Shown here in pieces: positions 48,601-59,800 of a stretch of 64,000 nt of DNA. Made by a program: the position numbers and the translations under genes. This DNA comes from Cryptomeria japonica. Lineage: Eukaryota > Streptophyta > Pinopsida > Cupressales > Cupressaceae. How positions within the stretch are numbered: position 1 is the first letter of the stretch; each line of letters opens with the position of its first letter. The stretch spans positions 235,051,303 through 235,115,302 of the forward strand of contig NC_081415.1 of assembly GCF_030272615.1 (NCBI RefSeq), in the 5' to 3' direction. Under the pieces are notes generated by a model. It had not been told where the DNA came from. It saw nothing but the letters and a program-made list of their open reading frames with translations, and made no database searches.

Positions 48601-51442
48601 TTACATGATGATCATCATTGAACACCTGCCAATGATCAGAGTTGTCAGGAATACTTGGCCAGAAAACTAATTCAACAACATAAGTTGATCCTAAAAAATC
48701 TTTGTGAGGAATCAAAGATGTTGCTGATACTGCTAATGAGTCAGCCCTATCATTGAATTCATGGGAAACCACAGATATATCAAAAGGATCAAATGTTTCT
48801 ATTAGATCCCAGACAAGATTGTGGTAATGCTACAACCTTTCACTCCTTGTTTGATATATGTTTATGATCTGACAGACTATTGACTCAACATCCCCTTGAG
48901 CATGCAAGTTCTTGATTCCCTTCTGCTGAGAAACATTCATTCCCAGAAGGAGAGACTCATACTCAGCGGTGTTGTTTGTGTTATTGAACTGTAATTTGAG
49001 AGAGAAAGGGAAAAGATTACCCTTGGGAGATATCAAAACGATACTGACTCCTGATCTAGTGGAAGAATAGCTGCCGTCAAACTCCAGTGTCCAAACATCA
49101 TCTGGACTACCTATGCTGACGGTATCAAAATCGAGAATTTCTTGTTGTGAAGTTGAAGCTCCTTCTAATTCAATAACACTACTTTCACAACTACTTTCAC
49201 AATTAACTAGGAGATAATTGAGTGAAGTATCAACTTCACTCTCAGGAGCCATCTTTAGACCATCATCAACATGCATGAAATAATTACCCATGCCTGATGA
49301 TTTGAAAAGAATCTGGGCCCGTTGATCGTCAGATTTGACAACGGTATATTTTGATTCTTTTTCTGGAAGTAACCTTTGGACAACTCCTTTAATTGGGATA
49401 CGAGCCTTAGTCATATCCATGTTTAACTCACCCCCAGCATCTCTACAAAAATTTCTTCCCAACAATAGCCCATAGGAAGTTGGTACGTCAACTACCAGTA
49501 CTGTCATCTTGATTTTCTTTTCTGGGAATGAAGCAAAGGCAAACTGTGCATCTTTGGTTTGACCAATCAAAGGAACTTGTTTGTTATCCATAGAGAAACA
49601 CCTTCCAAATGTTTTGGTCAAAGTTAAACCAAGGGAATTAGCAACTTTTGATGGCATAACATTATCAGATGCCCCGGAATCAATTACGCAGTTGCTAAGC
49701 TTGTAACCATTTATTAACAAAGAGATGTAAAATGGTTCTATCTTCTCAATAGAAGAAGGGGAAGATACTAAATTGTTTTGAAGCAAGTTTGATCTTGGAA
49801 GATTGCTAGGGGTAATATCTTTTTCTTTAACAAATTTGACCAAACGGTCAAATTGATCGGGGTTAGATCTCAGAAATTCTACCTCAGACATTTGTATCTT
49901 GGTTTTTCTAGCATGATCTAGAATATCAAATGACTGAAAAGAATTCATTAAAGATGAACTTGCGTTCTCATTTTGAGAACTGACAACATGAGGAACACTA
50001 GTCTTCGATGCAGGTGCAGAAGAAATAATAGGTGCAAAAAAATTAACAGCAATTGAAGGAGTACTTACACCTTTATCTTTTGTGACGTCCTTCAAGATAG
50101 AAGTGTCCTTTTGGGGGTTTGGTATAGGAGTCCTGCGCTTAGCAATAGAAATGGGCAAATGTTGAGAATCCTAGATCTAAGCAGAATCATCATTTTTCAC
50201 ATTGGTAGGTGGCAGAGCTGCTTGTGTTTGTGAACATGTGAACACTGCAAAGACATCTCCTTCACATGCATTTGACGCATCATCTTCTTGGTACTGCAAA
50301 AACCTGATGTTAGAGTCGCTAGCTAAATCTGCATCACCTTCTTGATGCGAATTAGCATCTTCTTCACGAAAGGGAGGAAGATCATTTTGTTTAGCTTCAT
50401 AGTATCCAGTAGCTGAACTTTGGGGTGGTGCTTCCAATACAAGCCTCTCTGGAGCAAGAGGTAATTTATTCTGATTACGCATAGCGTAATTAGAAGCATT
50501 GTTTGGGTAATTCCTTCTTGGGACGTCTCGATAAGAAGTATTTCCTTGTGAGGAAATCTGCTTCTTAAGCACCAAAAACTCATTTGCTAGCTTCTGTATC
50601 ATAGGATTAGCGGAACTAGTTGAAGAAGGAGATGCATCTACAACTTGATTACTCCTAACCTTGTTAGGATCTCTCCTTATCTTGCCAGCAAGGATAAGAT
50701 CATCTTCAATCGATATGGCCATTTGTTGAGCTACAGCCAAATCTGTAGGATTGTTCCTCTGCAAAAGGAAACTAACCTCTAGCAATTGGGAGTTGATGAA
50801 AAAACGTTTCAAGTTTCCAGCAGTAGGTCTTGAAGTAACTAGAATACGATTATGTAACTTGTCGAATTTGGCTACAAACTCACGCATGGGTTCCTGAGGC
50901 TCTTTCTTCAACTGAGTCAATTGTGCTAATAAAGCATGATCATCTTTAGCAGACTTGAATCTCACCTCAAACAATGTTCTGAGAGATGCCCAAGAAGTGA
51001 TACAAGCATTGGGTAGATGATAAAACCAATCGGCAGTAGCTCCATGCAAAGTTTCAATGAACAATCTTACTGAAACATCTTCATGTTCAACACCAAGAAC
51101 TCCACAAGCGATGTAGAAGGTAGCAATGTGTTTGTCTAGATGTTGAGCACCATCTCCAAAAAATTTGGGTAGATTCTTTTGCGTACCTTAGGGTAATTCA
51201 TGCAGAGGTGCGGTCAAGTTTAGAGGACCAAAAGAAGTACCCCAAGGACCAACAGTAGCCATCCTTAACGGATTATAAGGTGGTATTACAAAAAGATTTG
51301 CTAATGGAACAACTGCGACTTGCAAACTTAATGCCTCGCTTGGTATGGGAGATCGCCATGCAGATGGAGGAAAACTTCGTGTCCGTTGCAAAGGAGAAAA
51401 CGTCTGTGGAGGTGTTACAAAGGGAAAATTGAATTGCTGCAA
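45605..51442 (-). pseudogene. Ty3/gypsy gag-pol with an extra RNase H, decayed
   Basis: Order on the minus strand: gag (from 51442; capsid core DWFYHLPNACITSWASLRTL, 51064-50177); protease near 49700 (CVIDSGASDNVMPS); an RNase H-like domain (about 49105-48722); RT (48337-47640; HDIPLKPGIMPF, PWGTFAYRKMPFGLINAG, catalytic VYLDDLA at 47721-47701); the RT-linked RNase H (47348-46734; SYVLDHTCSAILLQK); and integrase (46697-45605) with an HHCC zinc finger (CEQCQQF), GLDFIG (first Asp), VADNASC (second Asp) and AESSNKN (Glu). RT before integrase makes it Ty3/gypsy. The RT wording and second RNase H suggest the Tat lineage. Stops include TAG near 51190 and TAA and TAG in the integrase segment near 46175-46190 (P-stop-GNG-stop-AES, from QGNGQAES); frames change near 47990, 47350 and 46150. 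Confidence 0.92.
48722..49105 (-). other. additional RNase H domain between protease and RT
   Basis: WTLEFDGSYSSTRSGVSIVL, NNTNNTAEYESLLLGM, LHAQGDVESIVCQI and, across a stop near 48830, FNDRADSLAVSA supply all four acidic positions expected of a type 1 RNase H (Asp, Glu, Asp, Asp). It is separate from the RT-linked RNase H further downstream. An archaeal-type second RNase H is known from the plant Tat lineage; its position upstream of RT is noteworthy. Confidence 0.8.
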
Positions 51443-51591
51443 TACTTCAAAGGTAGGATCAACAATTCCTGCTAATCGTTGCCCACGAGTGTAACGTCGA
51501 TCAACCAGATTATGATTTGAAGAAAAACAACAATGTGGAAATTACAATGACAACACACTACAACCCAAGAGACAAACTGGTTGCACGTCGT

Positions 51592-51609
51592 TCCCCAGCA
51601 GAGTCGCCA
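51592..51609 (-). other. primer-binding site of the Gypsy element
   Basis: The minus strand reads TGGCGACTCTGCTGGGGA. TGG pairs with the CCA end of a tRNA, and this string typically follows the 5' LTR in plant Gypsy elements of this type. I cannot name the tRNA with certainty. What precedes it here is not an LTR end but TTTT and then the inner edge of the inverted arm. Confidence 0.75.
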
Positions 51610-51613
51610 AAAA

Positions 51614-53497
51614 ACTATCTTCAGCTCCAGTGGTACAATTAAAAGGTAAAGGGCATAAAATCAAATTTATAGCTAAAGGGTCAAAACAAGGCGAATCATC
51701 ATCAGTGTCACAGGAGGCAGCAACAAAAGAGCCAGAACAACCACCTGTCAGTGAAGCTGGAAAGGGTAAAGAGGTCGAAGAAGGTGAAATTCCTCAACAA
51801 GAGGAAGTACTAACAGAAGAAGTGCCACATTCAGTTGAAGTTGATACGACAACCACTTCACAAGTAGTAGTTCACTCTATTGATTCTGACTCCGATTCTG
51901 ATCAAGAAGATGAAGATGTTCATGAAGATGGAGATCTAAGTATGGGCATGCTGCAATCAGAGACCGCTGGTCAATTTTTTACAATAACCAACTTCTCTAC
52001 TTTAGATGATATCCCTTCGTCTACTTTTGAATCTACCATGATGGACTTTAATGAAACTTTGCAAGATGCACTTGCAGAATAGGTGTCAGTAGATTTACCA
52101 GTCATTACTACCATCGTCCCAACCATCCCTTCATTGGTAATCTCTGAAGTTACACTAACAAAACCCTCAAATCTTCCACCATTAATTGAAGAGGTACCAG
52201 CAACAGATGTTCCATTAGATGCTTCAATATCAGCACCATCAGTTACACTTGCAACTACTCCAAGTTCCAGTCAACCTATTCCAAAATCTTCGACCCCAAA
52301 TCAGCAAGGAGCCACTACTCCATCATCCAATTCAGAACTACCCCCTTGGATGGAAGTAGTGGCCCCTAAAAGGAAGAAATAGGTAATATCTCCTAATGAA
52401 TTTGACTTTGAACTTTTGGTTCCTCCAAATCCTAAGGGAACAAAGAAGCCAAAGACAGTATCTCGGGTGGTAGTCGACCTGGCTTCCAAAAGAAAATACA
52501 CTGAAGTTATGGTGCCATCGTCAGATAAGGACAAAGGCAGCATACGATCAGAAGATTATACCATGTAGGTTGTGGAGCTCGCAGTGGAGACACATGAAAG
52601 TGTGAAATTAGATTCTCAGATAGCCCTTAATTCTTTGTTAAGAAGACTAGATCAGGAGAGGGATGAGAAAAATATCCTAAAGTAGAAGTGTGAGCAGTTA
52701 ACCAACATCCTCTTAAAGGTAACACAATCTTCTCAGGAGGTTGAACCTATAGGATCATCAATAGACATTGAAGCTATCAAGAAGATTGAGTAAGTAGGAG
52801 CTAAGGGTCGAGTAATGGACAAATGGATCTTGCGGCTAAGGTAAGAAGGCTCTCATCTCCTGAGTTCAATGGTGGAGCTATTGTCTGATTATGAAGTGGT
52901 CTAGAGTCGGATGCAAGGACTCAAAACCTCTTTATCCCAGGAAATTGAGGAAGTCGTGAAAAGCACTACCCTTTGGAGCAAAATGGAGGATTTTAGGATA
53001 GATGTCTTGGTTCAGAACAAGGCAATTCCCACAAAAGAGAAGTATATTCAGATCTTGTCATTATTGTCTCATAAACAAGAGACAATGAAATTAATGATTG
53101 CAAAGTTAGATTGCAAAAAGAAAGAAGGTGATGATGAGGTTGACCTTATTTTTTCTAAAGTAGGTGATCTCCCTTTCTATTTGTATGATGGTGATCAAAA
53201 TCTCGTCACTGCTGAGGTCGTCACCCAAGAATTTCTTTCCTTGATGGACCAATGCACAGGACAAGACTTCTCGCTTGATACATTTGATAAATTGTTAGAA
53301 ATTCAAGTCAACTTTGAAGTAATCGCATCCATGCTAAAGGATGTTAAGAAGAAGCACGTGAAGATCCAAGATGTGATATCCCACGTTCAAATCATCACAA
53401 GTTCTACCTTGATGCCAAACGAAGCAGAGGTCAAAGCTATCCTCGCCAAGTTCGAAGGTTTTCATAAATCCAACGAAGAAGAGAATCAAGAATGAAG
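51614..53497 (+). pseudogene. inverted duplicate of the accessory ORF C-terminal half
   Basis: Starts inside the accessory ORF at a point equivalent to 42432 of the left arm, so it has no natural start. It encodes the same GKGHKIKFIAKGSKQGESSS stretch, acidic/Ser-rich linker (SIDSDSDSDQEDEDVHEDGD) and coiled-coil C-terminus (MQGLKTSLSQEIEEVVKSTT to KSNEEENQE). Stops at 52080-52082, 52380-52382 and others (near 52566, 52682, 52790) break it. It keeps the roughly 290-bp block (52272-52566, including ASKRKYTEVMVPSSDKDKGS) that the left copy has lost. Confidence 0.85.
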
Positions 53498-53541
53498 TTC
53501 CCCCTTTTGACACTCTTCCTTCATGCAGCTACACCAATAGA

Positions 53542-54413
53542 TGTTGTAAATTTTTATGCAGCTGCACGTTTTCTTTATGTAGTAGTTGTAGTAAAATGGG
53601 ACTGTGCGGTTGAATAAGTCAACTGTGCCCACCTTTTTCTCAACTTCTTTTCCTATATAAGGAGGACCTTTTTGTAAATATTTTCATCTTTTTCATGCTT
53701 AGCAAAACTCTACTGGATTTTTATCCCAATTTAGACTTTGATCTTTTGTGATAAGAATTCAATCAAATGAATAAAGAAAATGGTTTTGTTGATTGTAAAC
53801 TTTGTGTTGTATCAATAAATTTGTTTATATTATTTAATGTTCCTATGTCCATTGAATACATATTATCTTTACGTATTTGATCTTAAGATATTGCTACATG
53901 GTTAAAGAGCTCTCAAATCCTGCCAATAGACTTTGTGCTCTTAGCATGCTTGAGAAATCTGCTGATAAAGGAAGTAACTTGTAGTAAGCTTTGTATTGCT
54001 ACGGTTATTAGTAGTTTAATTGATTAGAAATTTACGCTTAAAGACTTTGAGTTTTAAGCTAAGTTTCTACTTGTTTAATTTGTAACGATCAGTGTAAATC
54101 AGTGTTACCATAAAGGAGACTTTGTGCTGCTTAAAAGTAACTCTTAATATAGTTTATTAGATTAATAGTTCTTTTCTTTGAATATCTGAAGAGGTAGAGA
54201 AACTGTAACTAGGGGAAGGGAGAATACATAAACTTTGAAAAAAGAGAGTTATATGCCCAATGCCAACCCACCAATTTAATTTCTTGTTAATTAGAGGAGA
54301 AATTTCTTAGGGAACCTCCCCTTGATGAGAGGAGAGATTAATTTCTTAGCATAGCATTGTGTGAATTTTATGTTTTGTGATTAGTACGCTGGTGACAAAA
54401 TATTCACCCAACA
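53542..54413 (+). repeat. second LTR, inverted relative to the first
   Basis: Also 872 bp, from TGTTGTAAATTTTTATGC to CACCCAACA, TATA box TATATAAG at 53654-53661. In the first roughly 270 bp I see about ten differences from the left LTR, so roughly 96 percent identity by eye. It is oriented so that its U5 end, not its U3 end, forms the outer boundary of the element. Confidence 0.75.
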
Positions 54414-54548
54414 TAGTTATTAATAATAATTAATAAAATTACAACATGATTCTTAATGTCCTGGAAATTTATACTGAATTAATGTATTTTTTTTCCTTTG
54501 GCATCGAATAGTTATTAATAGTAACTAATAAAATTACAACATGATTCT
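54414..54548 (+). repeat. right TSD plus intact neighbouring tandem copy of the target
   Basis: TAGTT (54414-54418) is the right target duplication. It is followed by ATTAATAATAATTAATAAAA to 54453, then a complete 95-bp unit 54454-54548 reading AATGTCCTGGAAATTTATAC through GGCATCGAATAGTTATTAAT and ACAACATGATTCT. That unit contains the uninterrupted target sequence, a natural empty-site control. Confidence 0.85.
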
Positions 54549-54869
54549 AGATATTTTGCCCTTTAGGTTTTACTTTTCTACTTTTCAGAGTTTTCAAAAT
54601 AAGAGACTCGCAAATCATAATTGTCTTTCATTTCTTGGACAAACCTGTAAATTGAGGGAGATTCAAAAACAACTACTAGATTGAGGAATGCAAGTTGCAA
54701 CAGAGACTATCTGCGCCAATCTAGTGAACTAGAAATTCCAATTTTTGGGTAAATTCTAGAACACCTACATCCCACCTTTTTTGCTTTTGGTAATCTCATG
54801 GTCCAATTTGAGGGTTAGCATTTTCAGGTTTTTATCTAGCATTATTTTAAATTATTAAGAAGAATAATA
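54549..54869. other. leader-like spacer before the unknown gene
   Basis: No feature recognised; ends directly at ATG 54870. Confidence 0.4.
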
Positions 54870-57800
54870 ATGGGGAAAACAGGAAGCAGTAGTTCAACAA
54901 GAAGCCAAGTGAAAAACAAAATGCACCTAACCGAACTGGTTAAAGCACCAGGTTTCACTGATGAATACCATGATATTTATGACCCTACTATCCATGGTGA
55001 AAAGTGTATCATAGATATTAGATATACATTGTCTAGTAAGGTGACAGATGCATCCAGGGCAAAATTTATTGTTTTCAACCCAATGTTAAAACAAAAACCA
55101 AATAAAATCGCATTGTGGGATGTTGGATTGGGAAGCATGGTGTTACCTCAAGAATTCCCTTGCCCTGATTTTGTCATGGTCTGCACCAAAAATTATGATG
55201 AAGATAAAAAAGCAATTGTCAATAAAAATACAAAAGAGGAAATTCTATCCATAAACGAGGGAGAATTTGCTCGTTTGTTGAACCTAGGATTTGAAGCCCA
55301 AAACTCAAACGTCCAAATTGACCTTGAAAAGCTGGCAGGGAATTATGAGAGTCTCGATCCAAGTCGCAGAGATTCATTTATCAAAGCTCTAATAAAGATT
55401 GGTACTGGTATTGTGTTGGATCAGAATCATAGGCCTCCTTATGATTCTAACATTTTTGTTCCATGGGTTGGGGATACTATTTCCTTGCTGTCGTTTTGCC
55501 TGGGATTGGAAAATGATAGGGAAGTGGGTGCAAGCCTTCTTGAATTGATTTATAATATCCATTGTGCAAGTCAACTAGTAAGATAATTTTAATGAGCACA
55601 TTATAAAATCCATGCAAAAACAATTATTGATGATCAAAAAAGGTTCCTGTATGACATTTAGGTTCTCATCCTTCTTGTGATATCTCCTCCTATCCAAGTA
55701 TCATGCAATATTCGAGACCAACAAGCTTCAAATTGTGAGCTATAAGATTGATGAGAAGACTGGGAAGAGAATAGAGTATCCAATATATGATTGGACCCCA
55801 AAGATAAGGATGCGTCATAATAGAAAAAACTACAACCATTTTGTAGACTTTTTTTTGGCACCAATGTATAATGAAATTACAAGCACTCCAATGCCTAGGT
55901 TGCCTGTGTCTTGTAGAGATTGCATTCAACTTAGAAGTCAAATAGAATTGGCTGACTGGTTCTTCATGGAAGAATTCACTATGTTAAGGTTTTATGGATC
56001 GGTAGTAAAACCATACAGACTTCCAATACATGTGACAGACAGGGTATTTGCATTAGAGTATGTACGGAAATTGGAGAGCATAGATAGGCACTTCCATGGT
56101 CAGCAAAAGAAGAGCATATTTCTTTCCTTGCCTTTCTCATGTGGAGGGTTCACATTTGAGAGAAAAGCATTCAATGTGGCACATGATTTTTTGACAGTTT
56201 TTAACTTTGGTGATGAGGGTCTCTGGTAGTATGATCCAATCAGTGTAGTTCAAGCAAGGCTTAAGAAAAATGGGAACTCTTCAGCGTTATGTCAACATGA
56301 AAGTAAACCATTGCTAGAAAAGCCTAGAAACATGGACTCATGGGATGAGGTTAAAAAAGAGATGGAGAAAATTGCAGCTGACAAAAGCATTTCAACTGAA
56401 GAAATATCATCACAAATTATGGCATTGCAAATGCACACAGAGAGGACAACAGAGGAGGGCCAGGGCATCCAAAATACGAGGTCCTACAATTCTACCTAAA
56501 ATCTGCTACTCCATCTAACAAATCTATTCCCAAAACAATTCTGCATGAATGTAAAGAGAATTATTTCACTCAAACCAAAATATATGATTTTTGGACTATG
56601 AGGAGGAATCTCGGTGAACCAAAGACAAGCAGAATTTGAGAGCATCGACGAGGATGCAAAGTTTAGCAAATTGTGGGATATGGAGCATGGCAAGATTGAA
56701 GGTGATGATGATGAGCATGAGGTTGCCATTGAGCCCCATCCAACAACTACTACAATCCTGAAAATATTAGGTGGAGTCAGTGAGTCCATGAAAGAAAAAT
56801 ATAGCAAAGGGGCAAACCTTGTGGAAAAAATGGATTTTGAAGGTGGTGGTCTAGGTGCCAGAGGAGATGGAATTTGGTATCCACTTCACGTACAACTTCC
56901 ATAACAGTCAAAATTAAAAGGTCATCTTAAACCAGTCATTGGACTTGATTCTTCATATTCATCACGGATAGGTACTACTAATTACCCTTAGGGTCCACCT
57001 ACATTTGTTTCAAGGTCAAATCCACAACCACCACCACATCATGGTATTCCCATTGGTGGTGAATCAAGTGCCACTGCCATTGGTGGGGAATCTGGGGATA
57101 ATATTCCTATTATTGTTCAATCAAGTGCCTCTATGATTGGTGGGGTTGGCATGGGTACTACTACTGATACTAGTTGTCTTGGTGTTGGACAAGGGAAACA
57201 ACAAAATATCTCTCGCAAGAGGCCACTAGAGGTAGATACTCAATCTCATACTATTGAGAATCCTATATCAAGTGCCACTAACACTTCAAATCAATCATTT
57301 GTAGCTTCAGACCACACACCTCAAAAGACTATGAAAACTACACATGAAAGTGTCAGTGGGAGTGGGACAGCATTAGGAACTGTTGTTGATAATCCTAGTC
57401 AAGCATTAGTTAAAACCACAGGAATAAGTGGAACTGGAGCCTATGGTATTCCTATATCACCTTTCAAACATTCAATTGCTTCAGCAAGCCCATATTTTCA
57501 GTTTCGTGATTACTATGAAAAATATGAACACACAACAAAAATAAATAAAGAAAAAAAGAAAGCATTTCATAGGAATTCCATGTCTGAAGTTGTAAACGAA
57601 CAACCTGCAAGGAATAGGGTATTTCCAACATATGACCCACAGAAAGATATGATGGAGTTCATGGTTGTTATGCCCCTGGGCCCATCTAAAGATAAAAACC
57701 CACCACACAGTCAGATAGATCCCTCTCAATTTCAAGTTAGCACCCTCCAAGTGAATTTTTCCAAAGTACATAATGTGGACAAAATTAGTGTGTCAAAAAG

Positions 57801-58953
57801 GACTAATGAAGTGGTCTACACTTCACTGCTAAAGGTGGAGAGAGAAAATAATAAACTGGAGAAACAAATAGAAAAGTTACAGGCAGACTTGGAAAACAAA
57901 AAATCAAGGAGGAAAGTAGCAGATAACAAGTGCAATGATTTATAGAAAAGGATAAAAAATTTGGGCTCTGCAGTAGAAATTGCAGAGTAGGAGAAGAAGG
58001 ATGTAGAATTGAAGGACCTGACAGAAAAACTGGCTAAAAGTAGTAAAACAATTGTTGAGGAAAAAGCCAGTTTTAAAAAATTATACAAAAGTTATGAGTC
58101 TGCTGCCGCCAAAATGAGAAAATTATAGGACCTATTGGATCATGGGAAGGAAAAAGAAAAACATTTGCAAGAGGAAGTAGAGGAAGAAAGAAAAAAATGT
58201 GCACAAATGAAAGAAAAACTGCACAATGCAAATGATAAAATAAAAACTTTGGAGGATAGATTGAAAGATAATATGAAAAATACAACGAAGTATATACAAG
58301 AAAACATTTGGCGGCAAATAATGCAGAGGAGTGAGAAGTTGTGTGAATGGTTTCAATTGACTGAAAGTATGAGACAATTTTTTATAAAAATCAAAGAGCA
58401 CCATGAGAAGAGCACACATGTTTATTCAAAAGAGGAAATGGCAAAAAATATTCTGAAAGTAGTCTATAGTTCCAGTGACAACTACTTGCCATCCAAGGGA
58501 ATTAAGAGCTGTATTGATGCCACAGTTAAGACATCATCTATCATTCAAAAATGCCAGAAGCTAAGGGAAACATCAGAAGTTATGGATAGTTGTGGAAAAA
58601 AGATAGTGAAGCTGCAAGAAAAAAATAATAATTTGATTAAACTCAGTTTGCCTAAGCCTGTTGACACATCAAATAAATTCATTGGAGAAGAAGCTTACAA
58701 AAAAATCATGGAGATAAAAATGAAGTCTGATTTAGACTTGCTTCCAAAGGACACAGCTCCCAAAAGCTTTTTGGAATTCATCCAACCACTTACAACTCTA
58801 AATTTGGTATTGGATGAAACAGTGATGTCACGTAAATCTTCTAAATATGAAATGTTGACGAAGTTGGAGTTGAATTTCCATAGTTTACAGAATATTGACC
58901 TTCCATCAGATGAAGAGTGGAGCACCCTACAAAAACTAGCATATAATTCTTAA
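54870..58953 (+). pseudogene. large unknown intronless gene with C-terminal coiled coil
   Basis: Segments 54870-55586 (MGKTGSSSSTRSQVKNKMHL; NEGEFARLLNLGFEAQNSNV), 55735-56229 (ELADWFFMEEFTMLRFYGSV, YRLPIHVTDRVFALEYVRKL), 56311-56499, 56614-56904, 57133-57945 and 58135-58953 read as one protein of about 1,360 codons. All segments from 55735 on share a single frame and are separated only by nonsense codons; the first is offset by one frameshift near 55600-55730. Architecture: globular N-terminus, Gly/Ser/Thr-rich middle with repeated IGGESSAT-like phrases (57040-57160), and a long Lys/Glu coiled coil (LEKQIEKLQADLENKKSRRK; KEKEKHLQEEVEEERKKCAQ). I do not recognise the family. The shape resembles the accessory ORF of the neighbouring Gypsy element, so a transposon origin is likely but unproven. 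Confidence 0.6.
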
Positions 58954-59019
58954 GAATCATAGTATGTATTGCACAATTTTCTTCTTTTATTCTTAATTTC
59001 AAGGTTTTATGTTTTTTCT

Positions 59020-59800
59020 GTTTGCTATTTTGCTAATCCATCCTATGAATCTATGATGCACTCGCTATTGCTATTTTGCTAATCCAGCCTATTAATCTAT
59101 TTTATGAATAGGAAAAAAACAACACTCGCTATTGCTATTTTGCTAATCCAGCCTATGAATCTATGATGCACATTGCAAAACTTCAGCCTGTCAATTTGTC
59201 TTCTGAAATTCTCCCTTGCTTTAACATTTATGCATTTCTCTATTTCTGATTAGTAGGTTTTAGGCACTGCTATTATCTATGTTTAATTTGTCATGGTGTG
59301 AATTAATATTTAATTTTGAACTTTGTTTTTTGAACATGAGACATCAAACATGTAGCAGATGTTAAATTGCTAATACGACCTATGATGGCCATATAAATAT
59401 GTGCCGAGTTTGTGATTTTGATGTTCAGTGTTCACATGTTGCAAACTTGCAATTAGACCTGAAGCTGTTGTTGCTCCCTTGTTTCTATAAAAGGGAATTC
59501 AGGGTCATTTGCAATTTTGCAAAGGGTTATAAAACTTTGTATTCACTTTTGCATGGACATTGGAGAATCACATAGGAGTTGTTGTTGCTTTCTTGTTTCT
59601 ATAAAAGGGAATTCAGGGTCATTTGCAAAGGGTTCTGAAACTTTGTATTCACTTTTGCAATTGGCATGGAGAACCACACAAATTGGTGTATTACTATTGA
59701 ATGAATTGTATCATATGGCTATATTTTGAAATAATTAATGAAAATCTAAGTTCTCAACATGTGTATTACTATTGAATGAATTGTATCATATGGTTCTGAA
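59020..59800. repeat. cluster of short tandem duplications 3' of the unknown gene
   Basis: Three units of GCTATTTTGCTAATCCA(T/G)CC with TATGAATCTATGATGCAC (from about 59023, 59068 and 59131). A pair of about 110-bp units begins GTTGTTGC(T/C)(C/T)(C/T)(T/C)TTGTTTC (59467 and 59580). GTGTATTACTATTGAATGAA with TTGTATCATATGG is doubled at about 59682 and 59761. Confidence 0.8.

Larger units (their letters stand above)
39922..54413 (-). mobile_element. Ty3/gypsy element with inverted LTRs and 5-bp TSD
   Basis: The 14,492-bp element begins TGTTGGGTGAATATTTTGTC and ends with the reverse complement GACAAAATATTCACCCAACA, flanked on both sides by TAGTT (39917-39921 and 54414-54418). The arms are inverted copies: 39922-42432 (read on minus) and 51614-54413 (read on plus). 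Each contains the 3' part of an accessory ORF and then the LTR, so both outer ends are U5 ends. Between them the minus strand carries a primer-binding site, gag-pol, a palindrome array and the accessory ORF. The empty site rebuilt from the flanks matches the adjacent tandem copy at 54454-54548, so this was a single insertion. Normal LTR elements have direct repeats. All ORFs are decayed. Confidence 0.88.
51614..54413 (+). repeat. right inverted arm (2.8 kb)
   Basis: Inverted partner of 39922-42432. It begins ACTATCTTCAGCTCCAGTGG at 51614, only four bases (AAAA) beyond the primer-binding site at 51592-51609, exactly where the 5' LTR of a normal element should end. Confidence 0.9.

Noticed and set aside
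53498-53541. Polypurine tract before the LTR
   Set aside because: The only candidate run (CCCCCTTTT) is on the wrong strand relative to element sense; a purine-rich GAAGAAGAGAATCAAGAA further upstream is possible but does not abut the inferred LTR start.
39922-54413. Two independent head-to-head Gypsy insertions
   Set aside because: A matching 5-bp duplication surrounds the pair, the joined flanks reproduce an uninterrupted neighbouring copy of the target, and the inner breakpoint falls at the primer-binding site. Two insertions would not predict these together.
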